A stretch of 35,454 nt of DNA, from the NCBI GenBank assembly GCA_001940705.1, contig MEHG01000010.1, positions 1 to 35,454 of the forward strand, given 5' to 3'. Below, piece by piece: positions 28,256 through 35,454 of this stretch. Every line of letters begins with the position of its first letter. Position 1 is the first letter of the stretch. A program made the position numbers and the translations under genes. The notes under the pieces are model-generated. The model saw nothing but the letters and a program-made list of their open reading frames with translations. It had not been told where the DNA came from and did no database searches. This DNA comes from Candidatus Thorarchaeota archaeon AB_25 (GTDB lineage Archaea; Asgardarchaeota; Thorarchaeia; Thorarchaeales; Thorarchaeaceae).

Positions 28256-29053
28256 TTATTCTTCAGGGAATAAGATCTCTCTGATTCTATAAATGGCATC
28301 CATGTACTCTTTTGAACCAACGGAGTAGTAATCTAGGAGCATTTCATACATTGAAAGGCTCTCTTTGGTTGCGATGTCTAGATTGACCATTTCAGCAATC
28401 TTAGTTCTCCACTCATACTGCATCTGAGCTCTCTTCACGCTCAGTTCTAGAAGTTCTTCGCGTTTTTCTTTGGAGATTTTTAGATTGAAGGTTTCAAGCA
28501 TTTTGTCCGTGTAGCCTTCTAGTTTCTCCCGGATACGTTTCTCCTCAGTCCCCCATGCTCCTGTCGTCAGCATGAATCCCTTCGCTGTTCTGCGGTAGTA
28601 ATCGGTACTCCGTTTACCCTTGGTAACGGTGCCATATCTGATGACATAACCGTACTCAATCAGCTTTGGCAGATGATGATACACTTGATTCTTGGTGATC
28701 TCTTCACCATTCATGCAACACTCGGGTGAATTTTTCACAATCTCAATAACAGACAGCACATTGCGTTTCACAACTTTTTCTCGAATTATTGTGTCACCAG
28801 TTTCCTCATCAGTCGTTCTTGTGGTCAGAGTGTCCTCCACACCCTTACGCAGAGTTTGCAAAATATTGTAACGAACAGCCTCATCAAGGACATCAGCTGT
28901 TTCTTCATTCGTAATAAAAACAATCTCTTTCTGGGGTTCTTTACCCTCTTTTGTTAAGACAATTCCCTCGAGGCTGTCTGTCATTTCCGTTGTGACATTG
29001 TCGTCGCCCATGTTAGTATTCACCAATGCATTTTCGATCCGTCGATTCATCAA
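28256..29053 (-). CDS. Winged-helix (ArsR-like) transcriptional regulator
   Basis: 265 aa; DEAVRYNILQTLRKG..., EITKNQVYHHLPKLIEYGYVIRYGTVTKGKRSTDYYRRTAKGFML wHTH pattern. Confidence 0.8.
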   Translation of the reverse strand: MMNRRIENALVNTNMGDDNVTTEMTDSLEGIVLTKEGKEPQKEIVFITNEETADVLDEAVRYNILQTLRKGVEDTLTTRTTDEETGDTIIREKVVKRNVLSVIEIVKNSPECCMNGEEITKNQVYHHLPKLIEYGYVIRYGTVTKGKRSTDYYRRTAKGFMLTTGAWGTEEKRIREKLEGYTDKMLETFNLKISKEKREELLELSVKRAQMQYEWRTKIAEMVNLDIATKESLSMYEMLLDYYSVGSKEYMDAIYRIREILFPEE

Positions 29054-29245
29054 GCGACTCGGATTGCCCGGGAATCGTTCGTACTGAATTTTTCTCGCGA
29101 ATTTTGGAATTTAAAACCCGCTAGGAGCGTGTTTAAACGCCTCCCATCTATATTATCTTGGACAAACTAATTATTTAAGTTTGCTGGTGGTGGCGAACCA
29201 TTCAATATGAAAGGGTTTGTTAAGTAATGATATTCAGTCTATTCA

Positions 29246-29253
29246 TATATAAA
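29246..29253 (+). promoter_or_regulatory. TATA box candidate upstream of the micro-ORF cluster
   Basis: TATATAAA in CATATATAAATAG within the 290-nt divergent intergenic region. Confidence 0.45.
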
Positions 29254-29302
29254 TAGTCTATCTGAGCAACAACAAAAACAATAATGGTTGGTGTAGCAAA
29301 CC

Positions 29303-29309
29303 TTATATG
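29303..29309 (+). promoter_or_regulatory. TATA box candidate proximal to micro-ORF 1
   Basis: TTATATG about 34-40 nt before the ATG at 29343; GTGAT SD-like element at 29333-29337. Confidence 0.45.
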
Positions 29310-29342
29310 CAATTATGGTGTGTGCTGACCTAGTGATAAACG

Positions 29343-29450
29343 ATGTATCGCATGAAGATGACTAACAGCAACCGTGAGAAGTTGGACAACAAGATTGCGA
29401 AGGTTTACAAAACTGAGGCTATCGGGTACGCATACGCATACCGGAGGTAA
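29343..29450 (+). CDS. Micro-ORF 1, 35 aa: MYRMKMTNSNREKLDNKIAKVYKTEAIGYAYAYRR
   Basis: Read from sequence; absent from the track (too short); TATA and SD-like elements upstream; C-terminal motif shared with the next micro-ORF. Confidence 0.6.
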   Translation: MYRMKMTNSNREKLDNKIAKVYKTEAIGYAYAYRR

Positions 29451-29456
29451 AGTATC

Positions 29457-29546
29457 ATGGCACTAGCAAAAACAACTAAGAGGAAGTTTAAGCCTAAGGC
29501 GAAAATCTCTACTGACGCTATCACCCATTCCTACACATACAGGTAG
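29457..29546 (+). CDS. Micro-ORF 2, 29 aa: MALAKTTKRKFKPKAKISTDAITHSYTYR
   Basis: Starts 6 nt after micro-ORF 1 stop; SD GGAGGT embedded in the last codons of micro-ORF 1; C-terminal TDAITHSYTYR aligns with TEAIGYAYAYR. Confidence 0.62.
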   Translation: MALAKTTKRKFKPKAKISTDAITHSYTYR

Positions 29547-29552
29547 ATCACA

Positions 29553-29669
29553 ATGTCACGAAATGATGAAACCATTTGCTCTGACCTAGGGGAAGGGAGC
29601 CGTCCAGTGAGCGCTTCTAAGCAAGGCGATATTACAGTTGAAGATGTGCTCATGTGGGAAGCCACCTGA
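29553..29669 (+). CDS. Micro-ORF 3, 38 aa: MSRNDETICSDLGEGSRPVSASKQGDITVEDVLMWEAT
   Basis: Starts 6 nt after micro-ORF 2 stop with AGGT overlapping that stop; acidic, no shared C-terminal motif. Confidence 0.4.
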   Translation: MSRNDETICSDLGEGSRPVSASKQGDITVEDVLMWEAT

Positions 29670-29787
29670 GCGCTTCATTATTTTTACATCTAGTTTGAAT
29701 CTCATTTTCAACGAGCAATATAACATCAATAGAACCTCTACCACCTTTCTCCTAACAGTGTCGATTTTAGTCGTAGGATATGTTGTC

Positions 29788-30618
29788 CTAAGACATCCTG
29801 TTTTGGATTATTGCCTCTACACCTGAAAGAACAGTCTTCACAACCTGCCACTGGATCAGTACTACAAGCCGGCTTCGAATGTGCAAAGCCCAAGGTTGTG
29901 ATGTGTCGTCACCTGGGAGGAATACACCAATGCTCTCTCTACCATCAACATTCATGATGAGCATCCGGGTTGGCTCAAACTCTTCTGGAGAAATCGGTGG
30001 TGATTGAAAGACCTCCTTGAAACTCTCCATCAATAGATCTTTACTGGGCATAGCAATTGTCACAGTCAGATAGTGTTCAAGACCGGGCACCTCCTGAGAC
30101 CCTGGTGTTGTGGTGAATAACTCAATCGCAACACCTCGACTTTTTGCTGCACTGAAGGCGCCTCTGAGATGACCTAGCAAGGTAGGAGATGCTGATGCGA
30201 TGTACACATACTCTTGAGCACTTTCAATGGCCGTTCGTAACCCCACGATGACCTGTTCCATACCCTGTACAGCCCAAGCGAACTCCTTAGCCTCTTTCCC
30301 CCTCAGAGACTGAATCCCTTTCAACATTTTCCTTGCACTGGTTGCTGAGCTCTTGACTTTCTCCTCAAGGTGGTCCAAGGCTGCATCCACTGGTGCTGGA
30401 TCAAAGAGTGTGGGATCACTCCCTGTGACCTTCTTGATGATGCCCCGCTTCTCTAGAAGACCAAGGGTTTCATACACCTTGCTCCTGGGAATCCCTGAGT
30501 CCTCAGCAATAATGCTGGCTGATGACTTTCCAAGTCGGACGAGAGAATGATACGCCTTTGCCTCGTTCTTAGTGAGACCCAGACTTGTGAGGTCTCCAAC
30601 AATTGTGTCCTGAGCCAT
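29788..30618 (-). CDS. TrmB-family transcriptional regulator
   Basis: LTSLGLTKNEAKAYHSLVRLGKSSASIIAEDSGIPRSKVYETLGLLEKRGIIKKV (TrmB HTH), followed by sensor-like domain VYIASASPTLLGHLRGAFSAAKSRGVAIELFTT. Confidence 0.9.
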   Translation of the reverse strand: MAQDTIVGDLTSLGLTKNEAKAYHSLVRLGKSSASIIAEDSGIPRSKVYETLGLLEKRGIIKKVTGSDPTLFDPAPVDAALDHLEEKVKSSATSARKMLKGIQSLRGKEAKEFAWAVQGMEQVIVGLRTAIESAQEYVYIASASPTLLGHLRGAFSAAKSRGVAIELFTTTPGSQEVPGLEHYLTVTIAMPSKDLLMESFKEVFQSPPISPEEFEPTRMLIMNVDGRESIGVFLPGDDTSQPWALHIRSRLVVLIQWQVVKTVLSGVEAIIQNRMS

Positions 30619-30663
30619 TCTTATCCCGGATTACATGTATGAGTTCCAGAATTTTAAATCTCT

Positions 30664-30682
30664 TGTCACTTTAGGAGTGACA
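30664..30682. promoter_or_regulatory. Perfect inverted repeat TGTCACT-TTAGG-AGTGACA
   Basis: 7-bp arms with 5-nt spacer, next to a minus-strand TATA-like TTTAAAAT upstream of the TrmB-family gene. Confidence 0.55.
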
Positions 30683-30691
30683 GGTTTTGTT

Positions 30692-30967
30692 CTAGTCTGC
30701 GTCGATATCTTCGCCCTCGAGAATACGTTCAACCTCATAGAGTCTATTGACAATGGCAACACCCTTGTCAGTCAGTGAAAGATATGGGGAATTGTTGTCG
30801 CCCCGCAAGTCATAGACAAGCTCATCCTCGAGGAGTCTTTTCTTTATCTCAATGAATTCATCATCTGAGGATGTCTTGGTCTTCAGGTCTCTCACAAATC
30901 GGTCTCCCCACATCAGCTCAAAGAGGATCTCTCGTACATCTGAGCGGGTCAAGAACTCCAATGACAT
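30692..30967 (-). CDS. Small winged-helix transcriptional regulator (91 aa)
   Basis: MSLEFLTRSDVREILFELMWGDRFVRDLKTKTSSDDEFIEIKKRLLEDELVYDLRGDNNSPYLSLTDKGVAIVNRLYEVE, with wing and recognition helix-like layout; divergent from ABC operon. Confidence 0.6.
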   Translation of the reverse strand: MSLEFLTRSDVREILFELMWGDRFVRDLKTKTSSDDEFIEIKKRLLEDELVYDLRGDNNSPYLSLTDKGVAIVNRLYEVERILEGEDIDAD

Positions 30968-31082
30968 GATGCCCTCAATGACTCATGTCGTCATAAAGAA
31001 GTATGCTGTGTTACTCCTCAAGTGACACAGAACTCAAGTGCTCCAGAGTTCCTATCAAACATAGGTGATTCAACTGACCTCG

Positions 31083-32036
31083 ATGGTTGAAGTCTCTAAT
31101 CTCACGCATATCTACAAGGGTGGCCAAAAGGCTCTGGATAAGCTCTCTTTCTCGGTCGAAAAGGGAGAGATCATAGGTCTCTTGGGTCCAAACGGGGCTG
31201 GAAAATCGACTGCTGTCAAACTGATTACTGGAATACTGAAACCCACCTCTGGAAGTGTTAAGGTCGCGGGGCATGAGGTGTCAGACAACCTTGATGCCAT
31301 ACGCAAACTCATTGGGTTTATGCCACAAGAAACTGCACTCTACCAAGACCTAACAGCTTACGAGGCTCTGGAATATCATGCTGAATTGTATGGAGTCCCT
31401 AAGGAAGAGGTGAAAGACCGGATTGCGAAGATGCTTGAACTAGCTGGGCTTACTCATCGCAAGAATGACCTTGTGAAGACATACTCTGGAGGGATGAAAC
31501 GTCGGCTTGCACTCGTTCGCTCAATACTTCACGACTCGGAACTTCTAATCTTGGATGAGATGTCACTTGGAGTGGATGTTCAGAGCCGGAACCTGATTTG
31601 GAACCAGGTTCGTAAGCTGAAGGATGAGGGTCGTACTGTAATCTTTTGCACGAACTACATGGATGAGGCTGAGGCATTGGCTAATCGGGTGATTGTGATT
31701 GATAATGGAGCCCTTGTTGCCTCTGGAACTCCTGGTGATTTGAAACATGAGCATGTTGGTAACTATCTAATCGAGGTCTTGATTGAGGGAATGGAGTCAA
31801 CTCATGGTCCCGATTGGTTGACTGAGAAGGTCAAACTCGATGTGGAGAAGGTTTCTGACCCACTTAATGGAGGTCCGCGTACAGCATGGATTCGAAGCCT
31901 GGAAGGACATTCCGACCTACCACTTGTCATAGGTCGTCTTTCTGAGAGTGGTCTTGTTGTGAAACAAGCGTCAATGAGAGAACCTTCTCTTGGTGATGTG
32001 TTTTTGGCAATTACAGGTTCTACATTGAGGGATTAG
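31083..32036 (+). CDS. ABC transporter ATP-binding protein (drug/antibiotic exporter type)
   Basis: Walker A LGPNGAGKST, signature YSGGMKRRLALVRS, Walker B LLILDEMSLGVD (D-E then M); alternative GTG start at 31065. Confidence 0.95.
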   Translation: MVEVSNLTHIYKGGQKALDKLSFSVEKGEIIGLLGPNGAGKSTAVKLITGILKPTSGSVKVAGHEVSDNLDAIRKLIGFMPQETALYQDLTAYEALEYHAELYGVPKEEVKDRIAKMLELAGLTHRKNDLVKTYSGGMKRRLALVRSILHDSELLILDEMSLGVDVQSRNLIWNQVRKLKDEGRTVIFCTNYMDEAEALANRVIVIDNGALVASGTPGDLKHEHVGNYLIEVLIEGMESTHGPDWLTEKVKLDVEKVSDPLNGGPRTAWIRSLEGHSDLPLVIGRLSESGLVVKQASMREPSLGDVFLAITGSTLRD

Positions 32037-32037
32037 G

Positions 32038-33171
32038 ATGCTGCGGGCGATAGCTGCGATAGTGAAGAAAGACTTGAAGCAGGCGAAACGAGACCCCAAG
32101 TTTCTTGGTCCTAGCCTGATAATTCCCTTTGTTTTCCTCCTTGTCTACACGATTATGTGGACCTCTCTGGGTGGTGGCGAGTCCTTTGCATGTGGTCTAG
32201 TTGTTGAAGACCTCTCTCCAGAAGCCAACGATATGGCCAACATCCTTGAGAATATGGTTTCTACAACGAATCACACATGGTTTAGCATTGAACGTTATGA
32301 TCCTGAAACAGCTGATGAGTTGTATAGGAACGGTGAATTGATTGCATACATTCTGATTCCGGAAGGATTTGGGACTAACATATCCTTAGGGCAAAATGCA
32401 ACAGCTGTTATGTTCATCAACAATGTGAATGATGATGTTGTCAAGAATTACGTTCACAGATTCGAGGCTGCAGTACTACTGTACAACCAAGGGGCAGTGT
32501 ATCCAGACTTTGATCAATCAAATGCTCCGATTGCGATCGAAGAGTCATTCAGCCTTGCAGCAACACCGTCAAATCTAGAGTACATGGCTGCAGTTGCGAT
32601 TCTCCTCTCACTCATAGCATGTTCACTTGCCAGTCAAGCAATGTTAACAGCCACCGAGTTTGAAACAGGTGCCCTGCAAGATACTCTGAATTCACCAACG
32701 CCAAGATTAGCGTTAGTCATTGGCCGGATCATAGCTGCTATTCCAAGATCCTTTTCCGCGATTTTGATCTCTGCCCCCGTCATATGTTTCAGTATGAATA
32801 TTTTTCCGGTTGGAAATCTCCTCATCCTGTTTGGTATTCTCCTTCTAACGATTCTTGCACTAGTTCCAATTGGTGAGCTGATTGGAATGAAGATTCGTAA
32901 CCGTGAACAAGCCTTATTGGCGGCAGTTCTAATCACGGTGGCTAGTTTCATATTAGGAGGAGGAATGGCTCCTATCGGACTCTCCCCTGCGTCAATTCGG
33001 ATAATCATGGGGATTCTGCCCACAACCCATTCATTTGCTCTTTGGTCTCGTGTTTTCTTTCTTGACACAATGCTAGGTCTCACAACCAGTGCTCTATACC
33101 TCCTGGGAACTTGGATTTTGATGTCTGCTGTTGTCACGCATCTGATGAAGAAGGAGGTTGAACACTCATGA
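32038..33171 (+). CDS. ABC-2 type permease
   Basis: N-terminal KKDLKQAKRDPKFLGPSLIIPFVFLLVYT, large extracytoplasmic loop, C-terminal 5-6 TM block. Confidence 0.9.
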   Translation: MLRAIAAIVKKDLKQAKRDPKFLGPSLIIPFVFLLVYTIMWTSLGGGESFACGLVVEDLSPEANDMANILENMVSTTNHTWFSIERYDPETADELYRNGELIAYILIPEGFGTNISLGQNATAVMFINNVNDDVVKNYVHRFEAAVLLYNQGAVYPDFDQSNAPIAIEESFSLAATPSNLEYMAAVAILLSLIACSLASQAMLTATEFETGALQDTLNSPTPRLALVIGRIIAAIPRSFSAILISAPVICFSMNIFPVGNLLILFGILLLTILALVPIGELIGMKIRNREQALLAAVLITVASFILGGGMAPIGLSPASIRIIMGILPTTHSFALWSRVFFLDTMLGLTTSALYLLGTWILMSAVVTHLMKKEVEHS

Positions 33172-34346
33172 ACTTCTCAGTCAGAGTTGTCAAAGCGAGC
33201 TTGGTCAAAGAACTCCGGGTATGGAGGCGAAATCCCCAAAAACTGGTATTGGTGATACTCCTACCACTCATGTTTTTCGTTGGGTTTAGCATGCTTATGG
33301 GTGGAGTTTATTTTGGGTCTGGAGTTGAGACCGCTGTTGTTTTGAACGAGCAGAATCCAGGAGTCTATACAGACGGACTGCTAGAGATCTTGGGTGAGGA
33401 CGACCCAATTCCACCGAGACTGGACCCAATCATGATGGATGCAGAGACCGCAGACAGACTCTTTCAGAATGGGGAGATCCTCCTTGTGATTACTATACCT
33501 GAGGGATTTGAGGATGCAGTAGCCAACAATGAATCAGTGTCGATTCATGTGCAAGTCGCAAACATCCATGAGGATCTCACAAAGAACCTCAGAATGCCAG
33601 TCATTAGAAAGTTGGATATTTTCTACCAATCCTATCTTCTTAATGACTCACTTGTCGATTTCGAGATGTTGGATCTCAGACCATTCACACCACCAAGGTT
33701 GGCATATATGGCATGGACAATCTCAGTTTACTCTGTGATGTTTGGAGCTATATTTGCAGCAGGCTCTGCAATGACACAAGAGTTTGAACAAGACACAATG
33801 GACGAACTCATCTTATCCAATCAGTCACCAAATGCAATCTACATTGGAAAGATGTTCAGTGGAGTTGTGATCAGCTTTGCAGCAATTCCATTCCTGTTCA
33901 TCCTTAGCTACATACTGTTTGGTGTCTGGCCAAATGGAGATTTTCTAACTTTCATGTCACTGGCTTTTCTATTAGCTCTCTTCAGTTCGGGCATCGGTAT
34001 CATTGCTGGAGCTATCTTCAGAAACTCAGTCTTCGTGGTTCCAGTTGCAGCTCTTGGAGCAATATTCTACTGGATAGTTGCTGGTGGGATTGCTCCATTG
34101 GGTCTAGTTGGTGCAACCTTTGGGACGTTTAACGAGTATCTACCTGTTTCTAATGTCTACCGATCACTCATCAGGATGTTCGTAGAGGGTACCTACACTT
34201 CTCTCATTATCGACTTGACGGTGATTAGCATATTTGCTGTAGCGTTCCTAATCATCTCACCACTCATAGCTGATAGATTGACAGAGGTGGATTTTGGTCA
34301 GAAACTCGAAGAGGTGAAGAAACGCCGAGCTAAGCGAGCTCAATGA
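33168..34346 (+). CDS. ABC-2 type permease (second subunit)
   Basis: KELRVWRRNPQKLVLVILLPLMFFVGFSMLM; EQDTMDELILSNQSPNAIYIGKMFSGVV; overlaps the preceding gene by 4 nt. Confidence 0.9.
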   Translation: MNFSVRVVKASLVKELRVWRRNPQKLVLVILLPLMFFVGFSMLMGGVYFGSGVETAVVLNEQNPGVYTDGLLEILGEDDPIPPRLDPIMMDAETADRLFQNGEILLVITIPEGFEDAVANNESVSIHVQVANIHEDLTKNLRMPVIRKLDIFYQSYLLNDSLVDFEMLDLRPFTPPRLAYMAWTISVYSVMFGAIFAAGSAMTQEFEQDTMDELILSNQSPNAIYIGKMFSGVVISFAAIPFLFILSYILFGVWPNGDFLTFMSLAFLLALFSSGIGIIAGAIFRNSVFVVPVAALGAIFYWIVAGGIAPLGLVGATFGTFNEYLPVSNVYRSLIRMFVEGTYTSLIIDLTVISIFAVAFLIISPLIADRLTEVDFGQKLEEVKKRRAKRAQ

Positions 34347-35448
34347 CCGATTCATCAACGGGTTCGCTTCTCCTATATCGACCGTTCAACCAGAATAGAC
34401 CGTAAGCGATGAGGGACATGATTGCAGCATATATCATGATTGGAGCATATCCCGGCCAGATCGTGTAAATCACTGCTGCAATGATGGGTCCTACAGCTCC
34501 TGAGAGTGACAACATCGAAGTTAGAAGTCCTGAAGCAGTGGAACGTTCCTTGTTGTTTTCAGTGACAAACTTCAATGCACCAACATAGAGCGTCGCCCAA
34601 GCGAATCCTAGTAATACCTGCGCGGGTAGTATCTCTATGATGTTTCGAGCAAATGGAAACCAGATGAAGGTGATTGCTGATGTTATCAACCCAATGGAAA
34701 CTAGCTTTTTACTATCCAATCGGTCTGTAATGGTCACCATACACACAACCTGGGCAAGAGCGTTAGTGGCCTGTACAACTGCAATTGAGAAGGGATCACC
34801 TCCCAGGTCAAATAGGAATAGTGGCCATAGGGTCCAGATTGCAAATGCGCTACTATGACGAAGGAAGACCGCCAAGTAGATGGAAGCATTTCGCTTGAAT
34901 GTTTCCACAGGGAACCATGGAACCTTCACAACCTCTCTTGGGACATCGGGTAATGTAAGAGCTGATCCAAAGGCAATGGCTAGGAACAGTGTGGCCATGA
35001 GGAACGCGTAGTAGATGTTGAAACCCGCAGCATATCCAGCAAAGAGGGTTCCAATGCCCCATCCTGCCGCGCCCCAGGTCGCAAAACGTCCCATCTTCAT
35101 CTTGGACTCGTAAGCATAAGCTGCTAGAGCACCTGGATAGATTCCAACACAGAAACCATTCAAAATCCGGACAATAAACAGGGTCTCAAAACTCGATGAT
35201 AGTAAAAGTAAACCAAAGGTGAGGGTGGCTAATAGTAGTCCCAACTTGATGATGATCCTTCGTCCATAGATATCACCAGCTCTTCCGAATATGTATGATG
35301 CGAGGAATGAAGCTGTAGCATACCCTCCAACAATGACAGTCACAAGAATCTCTGAGATACCAAGATGTTCTCTCGCAAGGAGTGGAACATATGTAAAGGC
35401 GGAAAGCATGGCTGCTCCTGCCATTATTTGGATTGTCTCAGTCTTCAA
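34330..35448 (-). CDS. Major facilitator superfamily transporter
   Basis: FGRAGDIYGRRIIIKLGLLLATLTFGLLL motif A, multiple TM segments; start close to window edge so the N-terminus may be longer. Confidence 0.88.
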   Translation of the reverse strand: MKTETIQIMAGAAMLSAFTYVPLLAREHLGISEILVTVIVGGYATASFLASYIFGRAGDIYGRRIIIKLGLLLATLTFGLLLLSSSFETLFIVRILNGFCVGIYPGALAAYAYESKMKMGRFATWGAAGWGIGTLFAGYAAGFNIYYAFLMATLFLAIAFGSALTLPDVPREVVKVPWFPVETFKRNASIYLAVFLRHSSAFAIWTLWPLFLFDLGGDPFSIAVVQATNALAQVVCMVTITDRLDSKKLVSIGLITSAITFIWFPFARNIIEILPAQVLLGFAWATLYVGALKFVTENNKERSTASGLLTSMLSLSGAVGPIIAAVIYTIWPGYAPIMIYAAIMSLIAYGLFWLNGRYRRSEPVDESVIELA

Positions 35449-35454
35449 GAAAGG

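Noticed and set aside
29562-29670. Possible C/D box sRNA (ATGATGA...CTGA) in the micro-ORF 3 region
   Set aside because: C and D'-like boxes are present but no C' box follows and spacing to the next CTGA is wrong
29638-29826. 62-aa plus-strand ORF
   Set aside because: Overlaps micro-ORF 3 and the 3' end of the TrmB-family gene; no SD or family resemblance
32634-33137. 167-aa minus-strand ORF
   Set aside because: Antisense to the ABC-2 permease; Arg/Ile-rich shadow frame
1-35454. CRISPR array, transposase, integrase or prophage genes
   Set aside because: No regularly spaced repeats or mobile-element proteins were seen on either strand

Overview
This window looks like a gene-dense archaeal chromosome segment. 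I infer an Asgard archaeon, possibly Thorarchaeota-like, from eL38, eL40, an Fcy1-type cytosine deaminase and two tandem profilin-like genes; no database search was run. Recognisable content: a beta-CASP nuclease, eL38, an intron-containing tRNA-Val(CAC), eL40, sucD/sucC, a Ski2-like helicase with eroded ATPase motifs and a SWIM zinc finger, a PAC2 protein, an RNA-modification cluster (pre-PUA/PUA protein, NSUN-type methyltransferase, cytosine deaminase), threonine synthase, a CYTH/HD pair, and a large surface operon. That operon runs 2067-aa transglutaminase-like protein, DUF4350, MoxR, DUF58, membrane protein. It is followed by an OPT-type transporter with a duplicated N-terminal TM unit, DUF167, the two profilin-like genes, winged-helix regulators, an ABC-2 exporter and an MFS permease. 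The best candidate for something undescribed is an unannotated micro-ORF cluster at 29343-29669. Its first two predicted peptides, 35 and 29 aa, share the C-terminal motif T[ED]AI-xxx-Y-x-Y-R at the stop codon. Other strong leads are the apparently ATPase-dead SWIM helicase, the giant protein whose transglutaminase catalytic positions look lost, and the tandem profilin-like pair.
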